Source: Acephala macrosclerotiorum (Eukaryota; Ascomycota; Leotiomycetes; Helotiales; Mollisiaceae). From it: a stretch of 33,950 nucleotides of DNA. Below the pieces are notes generated by a model that was given only the letters and a program-made list of their open reading frames with translations, was not told the DNA's origin and made no database searches. The stretch is taken from contig MU119648.1 in NCBI GenBank assembly GCA_014904845.1, positions 1 to 33,950 on the forward strand. The letters are read 5' to 3'. The position numbers and the translations under genes were made by a program. Positions 24,139 to 33,480 of the stretch are shown here, one piece after another. Position 1 is the first letter of the stretch. The number at the start of each line of letters is the position of its first letter.

Positions 24139-24455
24139 ACCAAAGCCGATTGGGACTGCGGAGATGGTAGCAGATGCGTTTGAGAAGCGGTTCAACGAAT
24201 GCGATATCGACGGATTTAACATTGCCTGTGAGGTCAGGCATCATCGACTTGTGGAAATTATGCTGACTATGAACAGATATTTCCAACCCAGGGAGTTATG
24301 AAGATGTTGTGGAGCTGCTTGATCCTGAGCTGCAGAAGCGTGGCCCAATGTGGTCAGATTATCATGTCCCTGGACGTGCTTTCAGGGAGAACCTACAGAA
24401 TAGGCCTGGGCAGCCACATCTTGGAAAGGATCACCCGGGATACCAGTGTAAGTAG
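24139..24455 (+). pseudogene. FMN-dependent monooxygenase, 3' part
   Basis: Continuation of the gene that starts at 5134. It resumes at the second ACCAAAG with PIGTAEMVADAFEKRFNECD and DGFNIA. An intron at 24228-24276 (GTGAGG..GAACAG, with GCTGAC as likely branch site) is followed by YISNPGSYEDVVELLDPELQ, KRGPMWSDYHVPG, RAFRENL and GHPGY-like HPGYQCK, with TAG at 24453-24455. These blocks are typical of the C-terminus of NtaA/DszA-family enzymes. This half contains no further stop or frameshift once spliced, so most decay is on the 5' side. Confidence 0.88.
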
Positions 24456-25053
24456 AACAAGGAGCCGATACCAGTTAATGGTACTAAGATAAATGGCGAA
24501 GAATTGAATGGTGAGGTATAATTAAAGGACTTGTTCCCATTGATAGCTCGTGATCCGACGACATGACTCCAATCAACAACCTGTCCACGTAGACCATGGC
24601 GGACGCAGTCTACTTGAAACTTCCATACCTTCTGAGCACTCTCGCATTCTTGAAAGTGTGCCAGAAATCCTACGTCAGTGTACGCCCTGTCTCGATCTCG
24701 TCTCAAACGGAAATACTCGCTCTTAAACTCATCCGTCATCGGCGGCCCATGAAAGAAACCTTGTGCTACGCCCTCATATTTTTCGAACTTGAGAACGCAT
24801 CCTCGGCACCACACTACATGAGCCCATTGTTCCGTCTGGGGGTTGATGTAAGGAAATGCGCAGGCAGCTATGCCGCGATAAGGAGGAGTCTTTTTGTCGA
24901 GAATGGATGCGGATGGAAGTTGGAATGTTTCTGTGCTTCGAGGCAGAACTCTAGCTAACTTTCGTTCTGGAGCGAGGCAATGGTCAGGCTGAGTTTCTGG
25001 ACCTCGTGAGTACTGACAATCTCGGTCTTGCGGGATGCTCTATCAGGCGGCGG
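24431..25053 (-). pseudogene. F-box protein relic, 3' part
   Basis: Downstream half of the F-box gene whose 5' part lies at 27262-27900, separated from it by the hAT-like element. On the minus strand it resumes with DRASRKTEIVSTHEVQKLSL directly after the proline run at the insertion point. It reaches a TAG near 24973 and continues in another frame with GIAACAFPYINPQTEQWAHV, VWCRGC and FFHGPPMTDEFKSEYFRLR. The CxxC in this stretch may belong to a zinc-binding element. The frame runs to a stop at 24431, which overlaps the monooxygenase stop by about 25 bp in convergent orientation. The true C-terminus is uncertain. Confidence 0.7.
25046..25053. repeat. Target-site duplication GGCGGCGG, left copy
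   Basis: Eight bases before the TAGGCTGCTC terminus, matched by 27262-27269 after the opposite terminus. The target is itself a GGC/CGG run coding prolines on the minus strand, so the length could be misjudged by a multiple of three. Eight fits hAT elements and keeps the reading frame. Confidence 0.75.
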
Positions 25054-26740
25054 TAGGCTGCTCCCAAAAAAACCATGGGGTGTGGAGCCCCATTTCTATC
25101 CCATCCCATGGAGTGGGTCTGAGTAGAGTTTTTCTTTAAGAGTTCTCCACGGGTAGAGTTCTATTTTTAGTCCTCTACTTATAAAGCTCTATAGGGCCCT
25201 ATTTAAAAATAGAATATTCATAAAATATATATAAATTATATATAAAAAATTTAATTTAAAATTTATTATATTTTATTTAATTTAATTTTATTTTATTAAA
25301 TAATTCGATTTTTAATTTTTATAATAATTTTAAAACGCATTTTAATTACGTTTTTTATTATTATTATATTTTTTTAATAATTTATAATCGAATTAAAAAA
25401 CGAATTAATTCGATAAAAATTATAATTTTTCGTTTTCGTAAATCGATAAAATATTTCGTCGTCGCTTTAAAAAATCGATAATAATAATAATTATTTATAA
25501 TTTAATAACGTTTAAATAAATATTATTAAAAATACTATTTATAATATTTTTAATAATAAACTTAAAATAAATATTAATAAAATCGTTTTAAAAATTATAA
25601 ATATATAATTAATAATTTAAATAATATTTTAATAAATATATTTTTAAATTAATTTAAATTTTAAAATATTTATATTAATTTTAAAATTTAAAATTAATTA
25701 ATAAAAAATTTTTTATTGTAATTTCGTTTTATTAATTTAAACGAATTAAATTTTTTTTATTTTAATAATATTAAAATATTAAAAATATATTTTCGAAAAT
25801 TTAAATTTAAAAAATATGATTTTTTTAATTTTTTTATTAATTAAACGCAAATTAATTATAATATTATTAATATAAAAAAATTAAATATTTAATATAACGT
25901 TTATATATTAATAAATTTATTAATCGATTTAAAATATTATAATAATTAAAAAATAAAATTCTATAAAAATTAAATATTTATACGAATTAATTATATATTT
26001 TAAATTTAATTTTTAAAATTATAAAATTTTAAAATTTAAACTTATTATAAATTTAATATTATTTTATTTTTTTTATTTATAATTATTATAATATAATTTA
26101 TTTTTATTTTTTATAATATAAAATTTAATAAAATATAATAATTTTTTTAAAATATAATAAAACGTTTTTAACGATTTAATATTAAATTTAATTAAAACGT
26201 TAATTATTAAATAATTAATAATAATAAAAAATTATAAAAACGTTATTATAATTAAAAAAAAATTTAAATTTTAAAAAATTATTTTTTTAAAATTTTAAAT
26301 TATTAAATTAATAAATATTAATCGTTTTAAAATAAAATAAATACTAATATTTTCTTTTTAAAAAAGAGTATTTATTACGAAAACGTAGTCACGTGACCTC
26401 TATTAAAAGTATATATAATTCGGGCCATTATTTAATAAATTATTATTTTTATTTATATTTATATTTTATTTAATAATTTATTATAATATTTATTAATTTA
26501 ATTAATAAAATAATTAATAAAATAAAATACGATTTAAATTTTAAAATTTAAAATAAATTATATATAAATAATTTTTTATTTTTTATTACGATTATTTTTC
26601 AATTTTTGAAATATAAATATACGAATACGAAACTTTTAAAACGATTTAATTAAATTTAAAATCGATTAAACGATTATTAAATAAATAAATAAATTATAAA
26701 AATATTTAAAATTAAAATATTTAAAAATTTAAAAATTTAA

Positions 26741-26790
26741 AAATTCGACGTTTAAAAATTTAACGCTTAAAAATTTAACGTTTAAAATTA
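26741..26790. repeat. Tandem repeat, 15-bp unit
   Basis: The unit ACGTTTAAAAATTTA occurs about three times with single-base changes (ACGC in the middle copy). It is located in the degraded interior of the hAT-like element. Confidence 0.55.
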
Positions 26791-26877
26791 TTTAATTTAA
26801 AATATATTACGATATACGATATAATAATAAATACGTAATTTTAATTTTTATTTATTTAAAATTATTATTATAATATA

Positions 26878-26936
<59 letters not shown>
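26878..26936. repeat. (ATT)n microsatellite, about 20 units
   Basis: 59 bp of uninterrupted ATT repeats within the hAT-like interior. Such a perfect run in otherwise scrambled sequence implies recent slippage after the RIP mutations. Confidence 0.9.
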
Positions 26937-26937
<1 letters not shown>

Positions 26938-27261
26938 ACGTTTATTATAATAAAATATATTTTCAATTTAATTACGTAATTTGATTAGTTTTAATTCGAA
27001 ACGATAATATTAATTTAATTTTATATTATTATAATATATTATATTTAAAAACTTTAATTATAATTATATTTATTTTATAATATTTATTATTATTATTTTT
27101 TTTTTATTAATTGTTTTTAAATTAAATTTTAATACTAAATATATTTATATTTTTATATAATTTATGTATTCTTTATAAAGGCCCTACAAAAACCATAGAG
27201 GACCTGTGGATAAGAGGGAAATCTTAAAACTCCACTCCATGGGTCCCCCACGAGCAGCCTA

Positions 27262-27900
27262 GGCGGCGGCGGTGGACAGAGATAGTTTGGGATGTAATTG
27301 CCTGGAATCGAATGTAGCACATTACAAGAGCTTCTCAGGATGGCGTCTGATATCTTGAATTCGCTTTTCACGGATGATAGAGTCGTCAAACCAAAGCGGG
27401 GGTCATTGTAAAGGCATCAAAAGCAGCAGCGACCTCCATTAAGAAGGAATAGATAATGCCCAAAAGAGCCGCACGGCACACACTTTTGATTGGATAGAAC
27501 ATTATAGAGATGAGTGGCAGAGAAAAGGGATGAGGTGCGGGTTTTATACGGCTCGAATGGTAGTCTTGGCATATTTCATGATTTGGCGATACGGCTTGAG
27601 GGATTCAGCCATGGATTTAGTTTTCGAGTTGATGGCTCTGACCGCATCCAATGTCTCAAAGTCTAGAAAGGACAGGGCCTGTGTACCGCAGTATTAGCTT
27701 GAGATCTTACACAGAAATTCGGGAGCAAGAAGCGTGCACTCAGAAGTAGGGGATATTTCTAGCCTTGTGGCGAACACGATCATGGAGAAAGTAGGGCAAA
27801 GGGAGACCTCAGAAACCCACCTCACGGAGGATCTCGAGAGGGAGAGTGTCTAGCTTTCCGAGTGAAAGTCCGGCTTTTGGGTCTGATTCGTAGCCTTAGG
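27262..27900 (-). pseudogene. F-box protein relic, 5' part
   Basis: Substrate-recognition subunit type protein (F-box proteins link targets to SCF ubiquitin ligases through Skp1). On the minus strand, 27822-27896 reads GYESDPKAGLSLGKLDTLPL then EILRE. A 142-bp intron (27679-27820, GTGGGT..TACACAG, GCTAATA branch-like) leads to ALSFLDFETLDAVRAIN and AESLKPYRQIMKYAKTTIRA. This is a classic F-box followed by the motif seen in many Pezizomycotina F-box proteins. After a stop and frameshift near 27555 the reading continues as SNQKCVPCGSFGHYLFLL, NGGRCCF and CLYNDPRF (a possible zinc ribbon, CxxC..CC..C) and ends in a proline run at the transposon. Upstream, 27900-28045 gives DHKYAKDHFAYCANYI and LRNFPWAPP in another frame, which may be the displaced N-terminus. 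No intact start was found. Confidence 0.78.
27679..27820 (-). other. Intron in the F-box relic
   Basis: GTGGGT..TACACAG on the minus strand. Removing it makes the F-box helix pattern continuous (LPLEILRE joined to ALSFLDFETL). Confidence 0.65.
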
Positions 27901-28370
27901 TGGGGCCCAAGGGAAATTTCGAAGCTGGATAATATAGTTGGCGCAGTATGCAAAATGATCTTTCGCATACTTGTGATCCACATCTTTCGCTGGATCATTG
28001 TCGTCGTTGGGAGGTTTGAAGGAATTTGCTATGTTTCATGGATAAAGGGGCCAAATTGACGGATGCTGCTATCGAGTATGATGATGGGGCACTGGGTTCG
28101 AGAATTGGTTTGGTCGCGAGTCGTGAATCGTGAGTTGGGTACGAAGACTCGTGGAAAGGTGTTGATGCAACGCGCATTATCATCTGTTAGTTTGAGAGAA
28201 GGGAAGGAAAGGAATGAAAGCGGAGGCAACCGCGCCCAGACACGGTATCACGTGTTTTCGTCTGGAAAGAGCCGTCAACGTCGACTCAGCGATGTCAAAA
28301 TGATCACTTTTAAGGGGTAAAAGAATGCAGAAAGTCCTTGATTCTACCAGAGATCTAAAGGACACCTTTT
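27901..28370. other. Upstream region of the F-box relic
   Basis: Normal base composition. The first 150 bp may hold the displaced N-terminus of the F-box protein. The rest should include its promoter. Short frames on both strands (for example 28063-28320) show no domain. The sequence passes into AT-rich DNA at about 28370. Confidence 0.4.
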
Positions 28371-29560
28371 AATTATAAACACTTAAAACACTAAGTATTC
28401 CACGCCAATTCACGTGATTTAAAGCGTTTCAAACCAACATTTTGATACTTCTCTACTAGAAAGCCTTAAATAGCTTTTTAATACTTTAAATACTTAAAAA
28501 ATATACTTTTTCAATTTTTATTATTTGTTCGATTTAAAAACTAATATTAATATTTTTAATAATAAATAATTTTATTTAAATTTAATTTAAATATTTAAAT
28601 ATTTAAATTTAATTAATTTATTAAAGATTTTATAATAAAAATAATTATATAATAATTTCGTAATTATAATTAATTTATTATTATAAAAATTAATAAAATG
28701 TAATCGTATTTAATTAAAATAATAATTATAAATATTTTTATAATTACGTAATTTATAAAATTATATATTAAATAAAATATTTTAAATTAATTAAATCGAT
28801 TATAATAATTTAATATAAAATATATAAATTTTAATAATATAAAATTTTATAATAAATATATTTTTATTTAAAATTTAATTATATAATTTTAAATTGTTTT
28901 TTAAAAATTATAAATTTAATAAAATAATTTAAATTAATTAAATTAATTATAATAATTTAATATAAAAAACAAAATTTTTAATAATATAAAATTTTATAAT
29001 ACGTTTTTATTTTAAATATTAAAAAATTTATTAATTTATTTATTTTATTATTTAATAAAATTTAAATTATTATATTAATAAAATTATAAAATCGTTTTTA
29101 CGAAATTTATTAAAAAAAATATATATATATTAAATATTAAAAAAAAATTATATTTATTATTATTATAATTATTTTAAAAAATTTTCAAATTTTATTTTAA
29201 AAATTTTTTTTTTATAATAATTATATATTATTTTTATTTAATATTTTTTATAAATTTTATAAATTTTAATAAATGTTTTATTATAAATATATTTATATAT
29301 AATATTAAATAATATATTTTTAATTTTTTAATTTTTATTAAAAACAAATTTATATATTATAAATAACTTATTAAAATATATAAAAAACTTATAATATTAT
29401 ATTATTATTATATTATTATTAAATAATATTATTTTATTTTTTAATTTTTAATATTTTAGCTTTATAAAATTTTATAACTTTCAAAGCATAAAATATATTA
29501 AACCAATTTTTAAATTATATTTTATTACATTTTTAATAACTTTATTTAAGACTTTACAAA
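28371..29560. repeat. AT-rich RIP island, unidentified repeat
   Basis: 1.2 kb of near-pure AT with occasional CpG, flanked on both sides by normal DNA. A less altered stretch at its left edge (28371-28500) contains a CACGTG at 28411-28416. Edges show only weak inverted similarity (CACCTTTTAA near 28365 and TTACAAAGGTA near 29556), too little to define an element. It is probably another degraded transposon or solo fragment. Confidence 0.55.
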
Positions 29561-29960
29561 GGTAGTACTTTTGGTTGAGTGGTGCTTACCAACGGGAGCT
29601 CGGTTATTTGTCATGTCCTGAACGGGGTCGCAGTATTGTGTTCTATTTCTACCGTAGGGGGCGTCAAAAGCAACACAATGTAGCTGAGAAACACACCCAC
29701 TGCCGTCCATGAAGCCATCCGTTCACTCTGTTCTGCCAATCTGAGGGCGGAAACGTGCAGCCTTTTGGTCCTCCCTGCCTTTAGCCATGTCATCTACCAT
29801 CCACACGATTTCGGTGTGTGACCACCCCTGAAGCATGGCTCAGCTTGGCTCGAAAGGTTTTCTTCAGCCTCTCCTTCTATTTTTATTCTTGTCTGAAAAA
29901 TCTGTTTACTTGCGATCTCCAGACTGATCGTGATCGTTCTTTCCTTTCGCAAATCAACAT
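29561..29960 (+). promoter_or_regulatory. Promoter and leader of the seven-helix membrane protein gene
   Basis: 400 bp of normal composition between the AT island and the ATG. It contains pyrimidine-rich stretches (for example CCTCTCCTTCTATTTTTATT near 29868 and TTCTTTCCTTTCGC just before the start), usual for fungal leaders. No clear TATA box. Minus-strand frames here show no protein similarity. Confidence 0.4.
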
Positions 29961-31970
29961 ATGATGATGGCACCCCCTCGCGCGCGTATTTTCCTAATCG
30001 TCCTCTTGACGTTGGCAAGCACCAGTGATGCTGCCGTCGTGAAGCCAGCGAGGTCGACGGTCTTGGCCAGCAGAGCCGATGTGAACCTGACTCTCCTCAG
30101 CAATGCGACATCCATCGTACAGAATCTAGATTATACCTCCAACTGCTCTTTGTCCATATCGTGGTATGAGAATCTTCCTAGCAGCGGGGCAGGCTCTGGA
30201 AGCGACACCGTCAACATCGATTTCTTGCGATCTGCGTTACCAAACGAGTACCAGGATGAGAGCGATGCTCAAATCACGAGCTTTTACGATGACATGTCAA
30301 CTGGAGGTCTGTCTTCTCTTGGATGGATAGGAACTGCGAAGGATGACGTCGAGACTGCTTGCATAGCCCCTCAGTTCGAAAAACAGATTTCACTGTCAAA
30401 TCTCGACGCGACTCAAAACTGCACCGCGACAGCGATATTTCTGAGTAGTCTAGGATGGATCACCGGAGTGCAGAACTATACGGCCAGTAGCTCAAATGAC
30501 ACATCATGGCTTGAATTCTTGCGTGCTTCTTTACCGCTATCAGATCGGAATAATTTTACAGACCTCGAATTACTCGTCTATCGCAACTTCTTCTTGGACT
30601 CGGAAAATGCTGCCTCTATCACGACCTTTCTTAAGATTGGCTTCGATCATTGCCAAAAGATCATCTGTGAAGTCCAGGGATACACGGGTAATCCAGACAT
30701 CGGCGGCATTGGTGTACGTGTCCATTTCAGAACTCTCATACCTCATAACATACTGATCAAAAACCAGGTCATCTCATCCTACACCGTTGAAGCAGCTCTC
30801 GTCACTCTCTACTTCGTCGCCATCAACTTCCAAGTCTGGATGGAAGGCGCCGGCTACGCTAACAAAATCCCCAGCCGGATCACACGAGCCTTAGACAAAG
30901 CTTCCGACGAACTGGCCGACGGCGCTCTCTTCTTCTCCCTCTCCATCAGCAGCGCTGGCTGGGTATCTTTCGTCTCGGATACATCGTATTACGAAAAACT
31001 AGTCTTTACATCCGCAAATGTATTAGCGCTCAGTGCTCTCTTTGCTTTTCTAGGCATGTTCACAGAAAGCGGTAGGAAGAACAGCCTGGGTAAGAAACGA
31101 GGAGAGTGGATCTTAGCCGTGGTCATCGCTGCTATCTTGACCGAGAGCGCGATTCAGTATATCGTGTACTTGAAAGAGCCGAATGACATATATGACGACT
31201 ACGCTTGCCTTCATCTCCAGTTCCAAGACCAAGGGTACCATCCTATAGTCTTCGAAGCGCTGTTTTTTATCCTGTTGGGGCTTTCGGTCATCGCGGGCAT
31301 TGTCGGAATCTTCTGGCTACGGCACAGAAGCAAAGCAGAGGAGAGAGCGACTTCGACTCATAGTAAAACGGCGACGGTACATCCGATGGGGATGGGGAAA
31401 GATGTTAGAGTCCAGACGATCGATACTTGGGTTACGGTGACGAGGATCTTTATTCAGACTGTCGCCATTGCTGTGATGTGGGTCGAGCTTGTTTATCTTT
31501 GGAAAATCCGAACTATTATGTCCAAGATTGCGGGGTCAACTTGGTCGGAGGGGAATTGGGGATTTGGACAGATTCTCGCGCTGTTCATTTGGCTTCCTCC
31601 TATTATTGACATACTTGCTCATTTAGTGCTGCCTGAGTGGATGACTGGAGGAGAGAAAAGGAAGAAGAAACAGAAGTGCAAATGCGGGTCCAAGAAATCA
31701 GGTAATTGCTCTCAGACTACCTAGATATGTAATAACTAATCAGAACTAGGAAATCCTTGCACTTGTCCTCCGAGAGGTGGTCCGGTGGACGAGAAAGATG
31801 AGAAAGGTGTAGGGGCGGAAGCTCCGCTCACACCACCTTCGGTCGTTGGAAGCGACCAGAAGTCTGCTACGAAAGAGAATATCGCTGCTGCTCCGCATAG
31901 TCCACTTCCAGTGAATGCGGTGCCGAATAAAATTACGAAAGAGAGCGTCACTCATGTGTCGCCAGAGTGA
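29961..31970 (+). CDS. Secreted-ectodomain, seven-transmembrane protein of unknown function
   Basis: Three exons (29961-30713, 30768-31701, 31750-31970) give 635 residues. A hydrophobic signal peptide (IFLIVLLTLAS, residues about 10-20) precedes an ectodomain to about residue 252. The ectodomain has several N-glycosylation sequons (NLT, NAT, NCS, NCT, NYT, NDT, NFT) and six cysteines, and ends CEVQGYTGNPDIGGIGV. Seven predicted helices follow at about 256-275, 303-321, 329-349, 365-386, 411-435, 474-496 and 515-539. Loops expected in the cytosol are basic (RKNSLGKKRGE, LRHRSKAEER), so the N-terminus lies outside and the C-terminus inside. The tail carries KRKKKQKCKCGSKKSGNPCTC and is otherwise polar. 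Three ATGs stand in tandem, and the third has the best context. It resembles uncharacterised fungal membrane proteins; a receptor role is only suggested by topology. It is the one apparently intact gene in the window. Confidence 0.85.
30714..30767 (+). other. Intron 1 of the seven-helix protein gene (54 bp, in-frame)
   Basis: GTACGT..ACCAG with ACTGATC as a likely branch site. Its length is a multiple of three and it has no stop, so the unspliced frame stays open. Splicing makes the smoother GIGVISSYTVEAAL and removes 18 residues just before the first membrane helix. Confidence 0.75.
31702..31749 (+). other. Intron 2 of the seven-helix protein gene (48 bp)
   Basis: GTAATT..AACTAG with ACTAAT near the acceptor. 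Splicing bypasses the TAG at 31722-31724 and joins KKCGSKKS-type sequence to GNPCTCPPRGG, extending the tail to a stop at 31968-31970. Without splicing the protein would end after NCSQTT. Confidence 0.7.
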
Positions 31971-32221
31971 GTTTGCGTCAATAGCAGCCTTGATGTTCTA
32001 GAAAGACAGAAGGATAATTGTACTTCACAGGTTTCAAGAATCAAAAAATTTTCACAAGATATAATTTCGCGATTACTGTTGAGGCATATCAATTCGACTT
32101 GAAATTACGATTATGATTGTGTGCAAGGACACCCGTCTTCGCCATATTACCAAACTAGGAAAGACCCAAAGTAATCCCGCCAGACATTCTCCTCCAAAAA
32201 CAAGAGATCAAACACTGTATT
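31971..32221. other. Convergent 3' intergenic region
   Basis: 250 bp between the stop of the seven-helix protein gene (plus) and the stop of the fasciclin gene (minus). It holds both 3' ends. No terminator or gene was recognised. Confidence 0.5.
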
Positions 32222-33340
32222 TTACATCATCAACATCGCAAACACAGCAGCGCTCACAGTTACAACCATGAAGTTGCCACTTGATAGCGACGCACTCCCA
32301 CCCGTAAAAACAGGCGTCGGGTTCGGAACCAAAACCTACTCCTCATCAGCAAACACCCTACCCTGCGGTCACTCACACTCAAGACTCACCTTATCAATAA
32401 CATGCGCAACTCCATTACTAATTATAGTATTTGACGAAATAATCCTCGCTCCATTTACAAAATAGACTCCATTCTTGATAGAAATAGTAAGTGTTTCGCC
32501 TGCTAACGTATTGTATGTGGCACCCTCAGTCATTGCGGGAGATATCCGAGAAAGTTGGGAACAACGTGGTTGTAGAGAAGATTGGGGAGTGTAGCGGCAT
32601 TACTGGTGCTGTTCGCGGCAGCGGAAAATGCAGCGTTGGAGGGTGTGAAAACCGTTACGCTGTCCGCAGCGTCGCAAGCACCTGTGAGGTTTGCGCTGCT
32701 GAGGAGGCTACCGAGGGAGGAGAGGCCGGTGGAGTTGGTTATCGAGGGTAGAGGCGAGGGGATAGTGAAGAAACCTGGAGCGAGTCAGCACGGAAAGTTG
32801 GGTGATCTAGGAACGGGACTTACCCATCAGTGGATTATATCAATCCGTTGCAGTATGGGATGTCTCCGTTGACAATGCTGACGCTGTTTCCCCAGCCCAG
32901 AAATCATTCGAATGCCAGTTGCCCCAACCAGTTTTCGACGGCGAGTGGTGCTGTTTGCAGCTACCTTCTCGGAGACAGTAGCTCGAGTTCCTCCGGCTTT
33001 CGGAGCAGTAAGTTCTGTGTGGACAACCGCACCTGATAGAGCGGGAGGTGCGAGGTTCTCGAGTCTAGTCAACTGGTTGGTGTATTGATACTGGAGCTGT
33101 TGTTGCTGAGAAGAGGTGTCTCGACGCCGGAGAGGGGGAGTGAAGTAGGCGTTTGTCGAGGCGAAGCTGGCTTGCACGGATGAAGAGTTGTAGATTGCGA
33201 GAATTTCCGGGTTGGCTTCGAGGAATTCGGCGAATTTGGTAGCATTGGCGCGTGTTTTAAGGGCATCGAGGAGGGGGGGTGCTGTCGGCGTGCGTGAGGA
33301 CACTCAAGAGAGCGGCAGACGGGATGGCAGAGAGCTGCAT
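32222..33340 (-). pseudogene. GPI-anchored fasciclin (FAS1) domain protein, several small lesions
   Basis: Cell-surface adhesion-type protein with two FAS1 domains. The ATG at 33338-33340 starts a signal peptide (MQLSAIPSAALLSVL). Domain 1 includes LLDALKTRANATKFAEFLEA, a conserved AYFTPPL block and GAVVHTELTAPKAG. Domain 2 includes SLGSLLSSANLTGACD, VTVFTPSNAAFSAA, LLYNHVVPNFLGY, GATYNTLAGETLTIS and GVAHVIDKVL. The last residues (GNFMVVTVSAAVFAMLMM) look like a GPI-attachment signal. Introns are at 32775-32823 and 32336-32399. Breaks: one extra base in the run at 33273-33279, one extra in 32890-32893, TAA at 32835-32837 (CAA to TAA would fit RIP), and one base missing near 32540. Indels in homopolymers could instead be assembly errors, in which case the gene may be alive apart from the stop. 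Confidence 0.8.
32336..32823 (-). other. Introns of the fasciclin gene (32775-32823 and 32336-32399)
   Basis: The upstream intron is GTAAGT..CTCCAG with GCTGAC as branch site, and joins STDG to FFTIPSPLPS. The downstream intron is GTGAGT..GAGTAG, and joins AHVIDK to VLVPNPTPVFTGG. Both have near-consensus donors. Confidence 0.7.
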
Positions 33341-33480
33341 GATGGAAGTCTTGATAGCCGAATAACGATCAATTCAAGCAGAAACGAATGTGCTGGGTAA
33401 CTTAGTGACAAATGCTATACTTTATAGCAGCTTTATGAGGGGAACAGAGAGCTAAAGAGCAGAAAGATGGAGAAGTTTGG
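33341..33480 (-). promoter_or_regulatory. Promoter of the fasciclin gene
   Basis: On the minus strand a TATA-like GCTATAAAGTATAG lies at about 33415-33428, some 75-90 bp before the ATG. The sequence between has no other ATG in good context. Confidence 0.45.

Larger units (their letters stand above)
25054..27261. mobile_element. hAT-like DNA transposon, 2.2 kb, RIP-degraded interior
   Basis: The element starts TAGGCTGCTC and ends GAGCAGCCTA, a perfect 10-bp terminal inverted repeat. After a 9-base spacer both ends carry CCATGGRGTG-type sequence (25073 and, inverted, 27237), and a third copy lies at 25106. Subterminal repeats of this kind and an 8-bp duplication are hAT hallmarks. Only about 150 bp at the left end and 95 bp at the right end keep normal base composition. 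The middle (about 25200-27160) is nearly pure AT with CpG retained and shows no transposase. It could be a non-autonomous or a fully destroyed autonomous copy. Confidence 0.8.

Noticed and set aside
28360..29570. Inverted termini around the 1.2-kb AT island
   Set aside because: Only short imperfect similarity (CACCTTTTAA versus the complement of TTACAAAGGTA) and no matching flanking duplication.
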